Assembly: GCF_037975245.1 (NCBI RefSeq)
Contig: NC_092567.1
Span: 23,526,376 to 23,590,375, forward strand
From: Apostichopus japonicus
Lineage: Eukaryota; Echinodermata; Holothuroidea; Aspidochirotida; Stichopodidae
Direction: 5' to 3'
DNA length: 64,000 nt
The notes below the pieces were generated by a model. That model was not told the origin of the DNA and made no database searches. It saw only the letters and a list, made by a program, of their open reading frames with translations. Of the stretch, positions 36,986 through 48,975 are shown piece after piece. A program made the position numbers and the translations under genes. How positions within the stretch are numbered: the stretch's first letter is position 1; each line of letters opens with the position of its first letter.

Positions 36986-37288
36986 CACTAGTTCTGTTTT
37001 GGTGACATATTTTGCCTAGAGAGCAATCATGATGCTAAATAACTCGAAATTTATTAGAATATTAATTTGCCTTTTTGCTCGTCAGTATACAGTTGTTGAG
37101 TTTAATTAGATCAACAGTATATATAGTCACAAATTGTTGTCGTCTGTTCAGAAGATGTCATTAACAGTATTAGTGTTTAACAGATGAACAGCAACTTTGA
37201 ACAATGAATAACATTCTAAAAACTTCACCTCCCCCCTCCCCCCCCCCCCAATCCCTACCCGACAGATAATAAAAAAGTGGAATCTTAC

Positions 37289-37349
37289 CTGCTACCGAAA
37301 GACAGATAACGTATGCGATAATTAGAAGTAGGGTTGATATTGCCTTCAT
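37289..37349 (-). CDS. First coding exon of a secreted or membrane protein (signal peptide)
   Basis: The minus-strand ATG at 37347-37349 opens 20 codons plus one base, followed by the strong donor GCAG|GTAAGA. The peptide is MKAISTLLLIIAYVICLSVA: a lysine at residue 2, a hydrophobic core at residues 4-17 and a small-residue LSVA end. This is a textbook signal peptide that would be cleaved near the exon end. The phase-1 intron after a signal peptide is common in genes built from extracellular modules. The rest of the gene should lie at lower coordinates; the segments at 27610-27724 and 26948-27017 are on the same strand but cannot be joined to it with confidence (26948-27017 is phase-compatible, but 27610-27724 would lie between them). 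Protein identity is unknown. Confidence 0.55.
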
Positions 37350-38016
37350 GGTGACTGTGCAACGGCCTTATCCTTTTCTTCCTTTTTTTTTTACTCTCGG
37401 CACCTCCAAAATGTCCTCCAATAGCTTTTATCTCAAAATCCAAATTCGTTGCCTTGTATTTGATATAACAGTGTCCCGAAAAATCTCGTTAGAAAATTCC
37501 AATATCCAAAGATCCGATGACAGTTACTTTCCAAAAGAAGCCAATTTCAATTTCTGATAAAGATTGCATGCACGAACTTGACGGAATGACTTTAGATTCC
37601 ACGGCCAACTTTCTGATCCAAAATAACCACTTAGAAAGAAAAAAAAAGCAGAAGTCACCAAGGGTTAACTGGTACTAAAAAATGAAGTTGCACACAATGA
37701 AAATTAAACCGAAAAAATACTCCCAATCAGATATATAGATATACTTTATTTCTTTTATTTTTCACCCAAAAATACCCCGCCTGTCTAATATGAAGGTTCT
37801 CCTCAAACTAATACCGACAAAAAGTCGTCAACACTTCGTTCTTTTTCTCTTTCTACTTTACAAATGATAAAAAAAAGCCAACGCATCTACTAATCTTACC
37901 AATCTGGAAGCCTACTACCTGTTCTACCGTGAATACGAGGCATCAATATGATATTTCCAGAAAACCTATCGCAGTCGACTCGCATGCACTACGCGGGAGA
38001 AATTATTGAACAACGA

Positions 38017-38043
38017 TGACGTCACAGGAGAAAGCTCCGCCCC
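38017..38043 (-). promoter_or_regulatory. Possible promoter of the minus-strand secreted-protein gene
   Basis: A perfect TGACGTCA (38017-38024) lies next to a CTCCGCCCCTTTAAAGG stretch (38035-38051), that is, a CRE-like site beside a GC-box-like site. It is about 670 bp upstream of the start codon at 37349 on the same strand. No start site can be read directly from the sequence. Confidence 0.35.
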
Positions 38044-38864
38044 TTTAAAGGACAGAATGCTCGGGGACACATTGACATACATATAGATAGTCTGCTCTCG
38101 GTTGGACTTGGAAGAAAAAAATGTTATAAATAGGTCAGCAGAATCGAAAAGGTCAAACAATATGTTAGCATTTTTTTTTCCTCTGTGGGAAATAAAAACA
38201 TATCTTTCTACGGTTTGAAAGATCACGTGGTTTATATTCTTGATTAATTCTACCTTTTAAAGAAATTTGAGCTTTTCGAAATATTCTTCATTTACATACA
38301 GTGCCTGTGTTTTACACTTGTCAACAGGGTGTAATATGTAACACGAACACATTCTCTTGGTGTTTGGTGTAGAGCCTAAGATACAGCGACATGGAGCCTT
38401 GTTTACGGAATAAAGAAATTAGTTTTGGACATCTATGTCATTGAAAGTTATATATAGGCAGATATAGGCCTATACAAATACAGACCAAACTGTATGTTGA
38501 TATGTGATGGTCACTATAATAATTAGAATGATTACAAATCAGCCTAATTGATTGACTTCAGACTAAAGCAAAATTGGAATAGGTATCATAAATCGATACG
38601 TTAATAGGAATATAAGGGTTATAATTTTCTAGCCATACTAACATTAAGTCATTCACGAAAATGTGGGCGACAGAATTGACTGTCGCTGTCGCATTCACTG
38701 AATGTTATCACGAACTGAAGCAGTTGTGTTACGAAACAGATTAAGATCAAGCACAGCTGTCATCTTTAAGCAAAAATCTGTTTTAATCTCTTATAATCAA
38801 AGTAAAAAGAAAACGAAAATGGAGAACTATCCCCCATCAGGTGTTATATATAACTCAATCGAGA

Positions 38865-38872
38865 TGACGTCA
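38865..38872. promoter_or_regulatory. CRE-type palindrome TGACGTCA
   Basis: Perfect consensus in ATGACGTCAT context, about 850 bp from the site at 38017. Confidence 0.3.
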
Positions 38873-38999
38873 TAGATCAACCACATAAGAGGATTCTGGA
38901 TTCACTGGTATAAATATCTATTTGTCCTCTGATTTGCGTTAACTTGAGTTTGGACGACTTAGTATACATCTAAGAAAGCCTTCTTATATCGTGACACCT

Positions 39000-39475
39000 T
39001 AGTGAGTTTGGGATCATAGTGGTTTGGTAAATATAGTGAGTTGGGAACATAAGGGTTAAGTAAGCATAGTGAGTTAAGGAAAATAGTGGGTTTGTAAATA
39101 TAGTGAGTTGGTGAACATAAGGGTGTGGAAGGATAGTGAGTTAGGGAACATAGGGATTTAGAAATAGTATTGAGTTAGAGATCATAGTGGTTTAGAAAGC
39201 ATAGTGAGTTAGGGATCATAGTGGTTTAGAAAATATAGTGAGTTAGTGAAGGTAAGGGTTTAGAAAGCATAGTGAGTTAGGGATCATAGTGGGTTAGTAA
39301 ATATAATGAGTTTGGGAACATAGGGATTTAGAAAAATATTGAGTTAAGAATCATAGTGGCTTAGAAAGCATAGTGAATTAGGGATCATAGTGGTTTAGAA
39401 AGAAAAGTAAGTTAGGAATTATAGTGGTTTAGTAAATACGTTATAGTGAGTTAGGGAATCCCTATATAGGGATCT
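39000..39475 (+). repeat. Degenerate 38-40-bp minisatellite
   Basis: About 12 diverged units based on AGTGAGTTAGGGATCATAG followed by TGGTTTAGAAAGCAT. Many substitutions and small indels mark it as older than the 47-bp array. Confidence 0.9.
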
Positions 39476-40684
39476 TGGTGGTTAAATGAAACAGCGATTT
39501 GGTTCACCTGTGAGTAATAGGGACTATAATGGTATAGTATGCAGAGTGCTTTTGTGAATTAAGTGGTCTAGTGGATATTTTGGTTAGTAACTACATGGTT
39601 AGGTTTAATGATCAGAGGTAGTATGGTAAACACAGTTACCTATTGACCAAAGTTATTTAATATGTTATGCCTAGACGTTGAGTTAGTTTGCAGTACATTA
39701 GAATCCTGAGATAAATGTCTACTCACGTTTAACGTTTGTTATCAAGTCATTGATGGAAGTACTTGTTCAAGGGAAGACATGTGTTGCTGCCACGACAGAT
39801 GCACTTACAATCAATGTTGAGAAAGAACATGCATAAGCCTTTAACAGTGACGGTAAAGGTGAAACGGCAGAGAATGAATATGAATCATCAGCACATAGGC
39901 ACAGCTAGAGTTGTCTGTACGTTTGGAAAATAAGTATTTCGTTTGTTTTAAATGATAAATTTCGCAAAGACAAAAATAATACCTCTTCATATTTAGTAAA
40001 TGAATGTACTATCTATATTATTATAGATAATCTGACGTTATTCACAATATTTTAATAAGGAAAATAAATATTTATGCAATCTACTGTATCTTATTACAGC
40101 CTATCTAAGCGATTACTGTTTAAAAGGATGAGATTATATGTAGATATAAGATTGCTGGGTGAGGCATTTTTTGAATTCCAGTTGAAACTAGAGAACTTTT
40201 AAAATATAATAATAAAATTGTTGCACAATACTATTATTTCACAGATTAAATTTCACAGATTTACTCGCAAATTGATTCAATAAAATAAAAAACAAAATAT
40301 AACAGAACGATTGAATACAATTTATATAACTTATTCCTATAATTATTATTATCCATAAATCTATGCTAAGTTTAAACTTGTAACTTATTTCTACAATTAG
40401 TTTCCTCAATGATTGTATGCCCGTATTTGCTGTTCCATAAGTTTAAGTTTGTAACTTATTCTCCAATTATTACTAACAATAAATATTTGCCTAGTTTGCT
40501 AAATTTAAACTTGCTACTTATTCCTACAATACCGGAATTACTTCATTATTTATTGCCTACTATATTTAACAAATCTAATGGATACGAAATTTGATTATTA
40601 TCAATATTACCATAACTATCAATGTTCGAGTTTGTGCTGACATTTGTACTACAAAATCATCATGTTTACCACTTCCTTTAATAC
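39476..40684. other. No gene seen
   Basis: Very AT-rich. Near 40380-40560 a loosely repeated motif (TTTAAACTTG-TA-CTTATT-CTACAAT) occurs three or four times. No coding signal. Confidence 0.5.
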
Positions 40685-41186
40685 TAAGGACTGTTGGGTA
40701 TAAATAATACCTATAAATAACATTTTATCGTTAGTTGCAATATTTTGGCATGCAACGAGATTGAACAGTGGATAATAGTTGCTACGCTATGTGAAGCAAG
40801 TAAGGGACTGTGAAGCAGGATTTTGCTGCAGCAACAGTTTACGGGGTTCCCATTTGTTCCTTTATGTTATCTTCGCTACTTCAAATCCTTACGAAACATA
40901 AGGGACCAATTTTCCCTGTCTCCTCACAAACCATCTAAGGACTGTTGGGTATAAATAATACCTATGAATAACATTTTATCGTTAGTTGCAATATTTTGGC
41001 ATGCAACGAGATTGAACAGTGGATAATAGTTGCTACGCTATGTGAAGCAAGTAAGGGACTGTGAAGCAGGATTTTGCTGCAGCAACAGTTTACGGGGTTC
41101 CCATTTGTTCCTTTTTGGTATCTTCGCTACTTCAAATCCTAACGAAACATAAGGGGCAATTTTTCCCTGTCTCCTCACAAACCATT
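40685..41186. repeat. Recent tandem duplication, 2 x 251 bp
   Basis: Two head-to-tail copies begin TAAGGACTGTTGGGTATAAA at 40685 and 40936 and differ at only a handful of bases. Within a unit the run CTGCAGCAACAGTTTACGGG is fully conserved. It is non-coding. Confidence 0.95.
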
Positions 41187-43235
41187 CCTCCGTACAGTGT
41201 TCAGTTTTATTTGTAAATCAATCTTTCACTCTATAAATTAATAACATTTCTCCAAAGTTAATTTCTTGTTTGAATTTTGTCATTATCAATGTACTCAATA
41301 AACATGACTCTTTGCAGTCATTCCGTCTCAAAATGTTGGTTTCTATTAATGCTGCAGCAAAAAAATGATGCAGTCAATTGATATCGTCATGGATAATCAA
41401 ACTACTTTAGTTTGGAGAATGAACAATGTATTTACGGTGATGATGTCGTTTTTATTTACTCCCTCCCTCCGTCCATCCAACCAAACCCCCGTTTAGTCGT
41501 CTATTTTTTTATTTTATTTTTTATTTTTCGTCGTTATGATACCAGTCCGACGCCTATTTGCTGGATTTATCTTTGTCACTGACTAACTTTTGCGCTTACC
41601 AAATAGAGGGCGCTTGACCTCAGAACTCCGAGCAAAACACATAATCTAAAAGTGGCTCTGTAGCAGTTGGTGACTGGACGGTTTGAAGACATAATTTCTC
41701 TTGACTTCAGTTACGCTTGAACATAATCTACTTTGCTAGTTGGTTACATAAATATCGCAAGATATGCATTAAAAAAAGGAATTTTCTTACTTTTCAGGAC
41801 AGATTATCGACACCAAACCTATAGTAGGACTACCTTCCTACATTGAATGTATACGTCCTATAGTTAGTCAAGTATTAATGATATATCTTTAAGATTATAA
41901 ACTTAATACAGCCTAGTCGTGACTTTCTGGACGAGAGAAAATAATCAGTCCTCAAACATGCTATTGTAGAAGTACTTTTGACATGACCCGCCGAGCCAAA
42001 CCGATACAGCTAAAACAACGCAATGAACACAATAAGCTCCTCACAGAAAACAAAGGCACAATCACAAACAATCTCAACGTCCCCACATTACGTGCACCAT
42101 CCATGGTCAAAAAATCCTCCGAAACTACGTGTGGCCGGCCCACCCAATGATGCTGATGACCGCATCTAACCCCCCCCCCTCCCCCCCTCCAGAAATACAT
42201 AGGACAGTGACGTAAAAATCCACATGAAAGCTCTTTCATAATACGTACGAAGCTGACAAATTGCGAGGCTATCCTGTTTTGTCTGTCATTTCACAACACA
42301 AAACATATGGTACAATTGTCAAGACCTTTAGCAAATTATGAAGATGTCAGACATCAGTTATACATGATTGAAACAATAATGCCAACCGTATCCTACCCTA
42401 CCCCCTCACCCCCCCCCCCATTTTTCAACGATGAACCGATCTACCCACCCAACAACCTTCTCGTCCGCACACAACGCGTTGAATAATTTAAAAACAATGT
42501 AAATACTCAATTTTCGCCATATTTATAATCATCCAATTAAATTGTGGTAATTCCTTTGTAAGAGTCATTAATTCCCATATGTTCTTTGCCAGCTCGTTAT
42601 ACAAACACAAACTCCTCGGTCCAATGTCCGAGATACCAGTACTGTGTTAATTACTTTGTTAGTTCAATCTTGACTATACGTTAATTAATAATTTTTTTTC
42701 GTTAATCAGTGAAGAGCGTCTGCTCATTTTTACTTGTTCTTTCTTCATGTTTGCTTCAATAACATCCAAATTAAGTAGATTTCAAGCAGTGAATCTCCTC
42801 TAGAGACATGACCAAGTTCTTTTGTAAAGGTCATTCCGTACAGAATTTCGAAACTTAAAATTTTTAAATGCCATCAGGAGGAAGGTATCAAAATCACGAT
42901 ATTTCAGCAGCTAACGATGGCTTTATAATCTATTCCATGAGTTATTAAAATTGGCATACGAAGATAGCAATCCCTAAGATAAACTGAAGAGCCCTCTAAT
43001 TCGTTTAATTTAATCGTCTACAGTAACACTGACATATCCATTGATCCGTGGTAAACATACATAAATAATATCGAGACGGAAAATATTTAGCTTTCTGCTT
43101 AAACAAGACGGCATCATACAGTATAGGCTTATCATTCTTTTGACGGGAAGTTAATAGAGGGCGCAACTTCAATTTAATAACTTTGCTGGTATTAAACCAA
43201 GCACAAAGTGACGAGTATATATACATGTATATGTG
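41187..43235. other. No confirmed gene; one compositionally distinct open stretch
   Basis: The plus frame 41983-42150 (55 codons, Lys/Arg/Asn/Thr-rich) and an overlapping minus frame 41961-42239 share a segment with higher GC than its surroundings. Neither has a recognised motif or clear splice sites, so it may be a remnant of an old transposon gene or chance. Poly-C tracts occur at 42171 and 42408. Confidence 0.4.
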
Positions 43236-43239
43236 TGTG

Positions 43240-43240
43240 T

Positions 43241-43288
<48 letters not shown>
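43240..43288. repeat. (TA)n microsatellite
   Basis: About 24 TA dinucleotides. Confidence 0.95.
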
Positions 43289-43291
<3 letters not shown>

Positions 43292-43883
43292 CACTAAACT
43301 AGATTCACCAACTGAGTATGGGTTGTACCTGAAATGTGTTGTATGGTAACGGTTACGTAACTTTGATTACGTCATTCTATAGCAACCTTTTTAAAATTAA
43401 TGTAAATTCACAGAAATAGTAGACCATTCAGTAAACAGATAAAGTTAACTAAGCACATGTTATCGCATTTTCACACAATACGACTAATTTCATTACTAAC
43501 GTCACCCGTGATCGAAGCAGAAACTAGCATGTTTGCCAAGTTCCGACAGCAAATTTCACGAAAAGGGTTATATTCCCCTGTATTATTGACTTATAATATG
43601 TCCTTGAAATATTATACATTTAGAACATTACCTTAACACTCTATTTATTTATATTAACCACGGGAGCTGCTTGTTGTATTTAACTAAAACTTCTTGAAAA
43701 GAAAAGACTTTTGTATGATTAAATCTATTAATGATGATAACTTGAAGCACGGCTTTTAAATTATAAAATGAGTTAGAACGAAAACTATTTCAAGTCTCAA
43801 GATGATGTCACTAACACCGCGGTTGATGCCCGAAATAAGTGAAATTACACCAAATATGAAAGCTCCTGTTGCTACCTAGTGTA

Positions 43884-43917
43884 ACCAGGGAGTTGTTATC
43901 CATAACAACTCCCTGGT
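43884..43917. repeat. Perfect 16-bp hairpin
   Basis: The arm ACCAGGGAGTTGTTAT, a 2-nt CC loop and the exact reverse complement. No T-run follows, and the origin is unknown. Confidence 0.9.
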
Positions 43918-44377
43918 GTAACATAACCTGCAAGTATACAGGCAATATACATTAAAATGGGTGACGAAGTCGAAGACTTGTAAACAAATATAATATAGAT
44001 TTGGTAAACAGGACATTTGTCCTTGATCCAATTTTGATATCTTGTTGAGTCGCTGAGGTATACAATTTTGAAATTCATTTCCTTTATTTGCATAAGTACC
44101 ACGCGTTGCGTAATAATTTGAAATGGACAACACATTACACAGTATTTTTTTTTGTGTCTTATTTTTTCAATGCTGATCCAATTAGAAACCTTCTACCAAT
44201 TAAAGTGACTGTTTAATTGTTATGACGTTTTTTCGCCATGCATATCGCATTACGAGGTAACATCGCTTCACAATTGGATTCATGTAGAGCGTTTTTTCAA
44301 CTACAGTAATCATTTTACCTATAAAAAAGAATAATAAAAATAGTTGTTATTGTAATCCATATGTAATCCATATTATC

Positions 44378-44633
44378 TAGGAGTGTTATCTCAGTGGTTA
44401 ACGCCGGTGCCTTCCAATCATAAGGTCCCGAGTTTGAGTCACTCCAAGATTAATGTATATATGTCCAGTTACAGAGTTGTTGACAATTGCAACAATTCAT
44501 AATCATGGACGTTAAATATGAATGTAAGAGACTGAGGATCGGTCAGCTTGCTGCTTTGATAAGCCAATGATGGTTTCTTCGCGAGTTCCTGCTTGCAGGA
44601 GGATCTAAAATACACACATACATACATACATGT
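44378..44633 (+). mobile_element. tRNA-derived SINE-like repeat with (CATA)n tail
   Basis: The head has diverged box A (TATCTCAGTGG, 44387-44397) and box B (GAGTTTGAGTC, 44430-44440). The body includes GAGACTGAGGATCGGTCAGC and the CTGCTTGCAGGAGGATC segment, and it ends in ACATACATACATACATG. The head-body-simple-repeat layout indicates a SINE. Flanking duplications were not found. Confidence 0.6.
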
Positions 44634-46859
44634 TTGTCAGGACTTCGTTACCCTTTTAACCAATTCTAACGATGTATCGAATGAACTGCATCATCTCCTA
44701 TGTAAATATTATTCCTCCCTTTGTCCCTCCCATCCAGCTTTCCTAGCTCACCCTCCCATTCCCGATTCAATATAATCATTATACTATAGTTGGATTCTTG
44801 AAATCTTGATGAAGTTGCAGACGAAGTCATATAATTATCAAATACCACTTCCAAGTATATAGCTACAGTTAACAGTACGCTGTACAGCCTGAATGTGTTC
44901 TGGATATATATGGATATACATATATATATATATATTTGTGTGTATATTAAAATAATAAGAAGAGCCCCAGAAACTACAGCATAACTGTACTAGGGAGAAA
45001 ACAAGCACGTTTGATTGAGGTGAACATACAGGTATATTTCATTATGGCGTATTAGATGTCTTGGTCTATCTTCGCTCCAGTACCTCACCATAAATAATAA
45101 AATATGTCGTCTGGCAGACTATGTTTTGTGCGAACAACATGTACGTCAAACAAGGTGAATTTTTACAGATATTCCATAAAACTGGGGGGGGGGGGGGAAA
45201 TCGATATGTAAGTTAGTCAAACTCACGTATTCCCTTCCGGAAGTAAAGCATTGTATTTCGTGGTTGAACCCTTACTATAAAGTTGCCAATACAAAAAAAA
45301 AATGGAAAACCTTCAGTAACATAAATATATTTAGATTTACAATATTACGAGTCAAGTTTGTACTTAATTGTTAATAGTTAAAGTCAGTCATAGTATACTT
45401 TATATCAGTTAGGTAGTTCCAGATGTAGAGTAATACTGTATAGGGCTATGATATCCTATACATGAGAATATTAGACAATATAAATCACGGCTGTTGATTT
45501 GTTTTCTCCAAGAATGACTTCCGTGGCTATTCCCTGCTCTAAACTTACAACAACTCCATAAGCAAAGAGATATCTCTTTAGTGGGTGATAGCATTATTTA
45601 TAATGATTTTAATCCGTTTATCATACAGGATGTACATTTTAAGAACTTTCACCCAAGACAGATCTTGGGCACAATAACTATACAGTTTGATCCACTCTCA
45701 ACCCGAGTTCCCTTACATCGAGACTGTTACCGTATGGTCATGACGATGTTACGTCAAATGAATATCTTGAGTCCTTGGCAATGGAATAGACGCTGCGCAT
45801 GATCAGATTAATGGTTGGTGAGCAATCTACTGTGTATCTGAGCTGAGCGATCAAAGAACAGATACTGCGGTACTATCTATACGCATCCGCCTACATATGG
45901 CATATATGTTGTCCTATACTGGGTAACTGTGTGGAGCCCGATATGGACGAACGAGATTGCCCGTCCACCCATGGAAGTATGCTACCATATATAGTGTTCC
46001 TGAGTAACTGTTCTTGGTTTCGACGAGGCGAGACATGAAAATACAGTACAGAAACTTGGTTCATCGACAATCATTATGCTTTTTTTGCTGACCCTTTAGC
46101 AAATCTATGATATCTGTGGGTAGAAGGTTGTCTCAGTGCTATTTACGAACCACGCCCCTAATATGTTAACCATATGAACTATATTGGCTTAATCCACTAC
46201 ATCGGATGTCGATGCAGCAAGTAGTATGGAAGCGCATAAGTGACATTGTGTTGACTAACTGATTAACCGACTTGAATAGAGGTAGAAGGTCAAAAACACA
46301 ATTTTAAGAAATCGCAAATAAGAATGCCAAACATTCTATATGTATATGCTCTTCCAAAATAAGCAAATAAAAGGGAAATACTATATAAGATACGATAAAA
46401 TTCAGAGAGAGCTTGCATAACCGACCAACGATGGTAATGTTTAAGATGATATACATGCATTGTCGAATAATTACAATTACAAGAACCTATTTTTTTTTGG
46501 GTAGTCCCACCCAAGGTATGAACACCTCATAACCTCCTTGGCAGCAGTTGTAATCTTCAAGCAACAGGAGGTTAATGACAAACCAAGCCATTACCTCATC
46601 ATAAAATGGTAATTAAGAGGCCAATAAAATGATTGATAACCTGGAATTACTATGCAAATAAAAAAGGCAAACTAACGGAGACATTGTGTGTCAGCCTTAT
46701 AGATACAGATTTGAAGTTCGTGTTAGAGAAAAACAAGTCACTCGACCATTTCAAGGGTAGAGTAAATATTTCTATCATCACTAGCGTGGCATTAGCAACA
46801 TTGTATCGCTCTTGATAAGACACAACACGTCTACAGCATCGTTGGTTCTATAAGGTTCT
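44634..46859. other. No gene seen
   Basis: Frames near 45409-45594, 45581-45802 and 46290-46514 have no motif or splice context. A G-run lies at 45185-45197 and a TA-rich run at 44908-44936. Confidence 0.5.
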
Positions 46860-46925
46860 AGGACGCTTCGTTCTTCTATAAACCTTGATTACTCGCATTA
46901 TATAGGTATTTGGTTCAACTATACG
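46860..46925 (+). other. Possible 5' non-coding exon end of the tetraspanin gene
   Basis: ATACG|GTAAGTATAGG at 46921-46926 is a strong donor about 500 bp before the acceptor at 47420. That acceptor opens the exon carrying the tetraspanin start codon. The upstream limit is a guess; no promoter element is clear. Confidence 0.25.
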
Positions 46926-47483
46926 GTAAGTATAGGCCTAATGATGTTGGCTTCCATTTAATAATAGTGTTGCTTATAAGTAATATTGTTGTTCGTATGC
47001 ATCTCTCGTTACGTTTTACAAATGTTTTTACTTATTAAACTTCATTGAATATTGACGCCAAGTTACTAATTATGACGTTTATACTGTAATACATATAGAC
47101 CTACATCACAATGTTGAATGTGATCACAATCTATAACGCAGTATCTTTGGTAACACTGTTTAACGCAGAGCTTGATTAGCTTCCTGACAATGTATATCAG
47201 GAATATCGGATGGAAAATGCTACATGATATTTTAAGCATGAAAAGTCTTTAAAAGATCAATGATTTGACTTCCATATTGTTTGATATATTTATGTATTTT
47301 GAGAAAATCGATACGATATTGCCCAGTTGTACTTTATTTCTCAGATAAACTGATTTCATTCTATAGTACTTTTCAAGAATGTTTCCAATTTGAAATACTT
47401 CTTAATTCCATCTGTTTCAGGGCCAACAAAGAATAACCTTTGTTTTACATCAAGTAACATCAAACGCGAGAAAATAAATCAAA

Positions 47484-47549
47484 ATGGTGAAAGGCTGTGC
47501 ACCAAAAATCGCTAAAATGACCCTATTTGTACTAAACTTTGCCGTTTGG
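47484..47549 (+). CDS. Tetraspanin exon 1 (start, TM1)
   Basis: ATG in AAAATGG context opens 22 codons beginning MVKGCAPKIAK and ending LNFAVW, then donor GG|GTAAGT. The MVxGC...K start and N-x-x-W are typical of tetraspanin N-termini. The exon begins upstream at the acceptor TTTCAG|GG (47420/47421), so 63 nt of 5' UTR share it. A longer frame continuing into the intron to 47885 is not coding. Confidence 0.92.
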
Positions 47550-48879
47550 GTAAGTTTTCTTTCTAAAATAAATCTGATTTTCATTCACTTACATTTAACT
47601 TTAAAGGAGAAGCAAACCGCGATCCCTCATTTCTATGATATGCCGATGTTTGTAATGACCAACGCCCCATACATAGAAAAGATTGTACAATGTGGGAACA
47701 TCATTTCGGTGGGCAAAACATGGATTTGCGTTCATCGTGGATTTTGTGTTCTAAATATAACTAAAGAGATCATTTTAAAGATAAATCAAAGCAAAATTCG
47801 TCAGTACAATTGTCTGACGTCACACCTGTTTGCCTCAAGTTCACTTTTGCACTTCAATTGTTATCAGCTCGAAAACGATAGATAGTAATGAAATGCAAAT
47901 TTCAACAAGATTTTTAGAATGTGTTCCTCGTTAATCAGCCAGAAATAATTTTCGTCAGGACTAATCCTTTAACGATAAAGTTTGGTTGTGCATCATTGAA
48001 GCTAAATTGTCCAAATTATTTACGTAATAATCGACTGAAGCGGTCTTATTTGCCTAGTTTCGTTCACGTGAAAAGATTCTCATAGAATACCTTTATACGC
48101 CAGCTGTTCAAATGTCCTTTTATGATTTTGTTTAACCGGGCAGGCTATTTTACCGTAACTTATATTTTTGTGGCCTACATACTGTTTGATATCATAGCTA
48201 TGATACAGTTATAGGATAACGTGACCCACATAATAGTTCAAACAATTTATCCCCGAAAGTCCACCAAGCGAAGTTTAAATGACCGTATCATCGGTGCTGT
48301 TTTGACCAGTGAGACGACTGAAAGGTCATCTTCAAGTAAGGCCTCAGATATGCTAGATAGTCGAATAATGGTCACTCATCATGAAATCCTCTTCCGCCAT
48401 CCAAAGTGTATTGTCTCTCTCTAGGACATCTTTATGTCTAATGTCTACACTGCTCAATGCCTGGTAATATTTTTTTACCTCATTACAGCAGAAAATAGGA
48501 CGTTTTATCAGTTTGTATAATGTGGAGACAACTCTTCAACAAATGAAATTTAGATACGATACTGATCATTTTTGAAGATAGTATAACTTGCAACAAGAAA
48601 TTAAAGCAAAAACCAGTGCTTTACCAAAATACGTAGAAGTCTAGATTATTCAACAAAATCTTACAGAATGCGGAACTATCTATAGTCTGCCAGTTGCACG
48701 AGATACTTCCATTTGATTGTTACGTTAGAGAAGTGGTCAATGATCATATTATTACGTCATATCTTATTACGTCATAGATTCAATTTGACCACAGTAAATT
48801 AGTGAGACATATGCGAATGGTAAATTCCACAAATATAAGATGAGTGGGCGGAGTATATGTGTCTCAAGGGGACGGAAGA

Positions 48880-48975
48880 CTGGGAGGAGGAAGGGGGAGG
48901 AAGGGGGAGGAAGGGGGATCAGGTAGGAGAGAGGGAAGACGAAGGGAGGGAGGACGGGGACGGAGAATGGGAGAT
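48880..48975 (+). repeat. Purine-rich minisatellite
   Basis: GGAGGAAGGGGG occurs three times in a row, followed by GGGAGG/GACGGGG purine sequence; a possible G-quadruplex former. Confidence 0.85.

Noticed and set aside
35211..39475. CRISPR-like regular repeats
   Set aside because: Both arrays are head-to-tail minisatellites without unique spacers, in a eukaryotic context.
41961..42239. Overlapping plus (55 codons) and minus (92 codons) frames in a GC-richer patch
   Set aside because: No motif, homologue recognised by eye or splice context; possibly an old transposon fragment.
47550..47885. Extension of tetraspanin exon 1 to a 133-codon frame
   Set aside because: A consensus GTAAGT donor at 47550 and the good join to exon 2 show that this part is intron.
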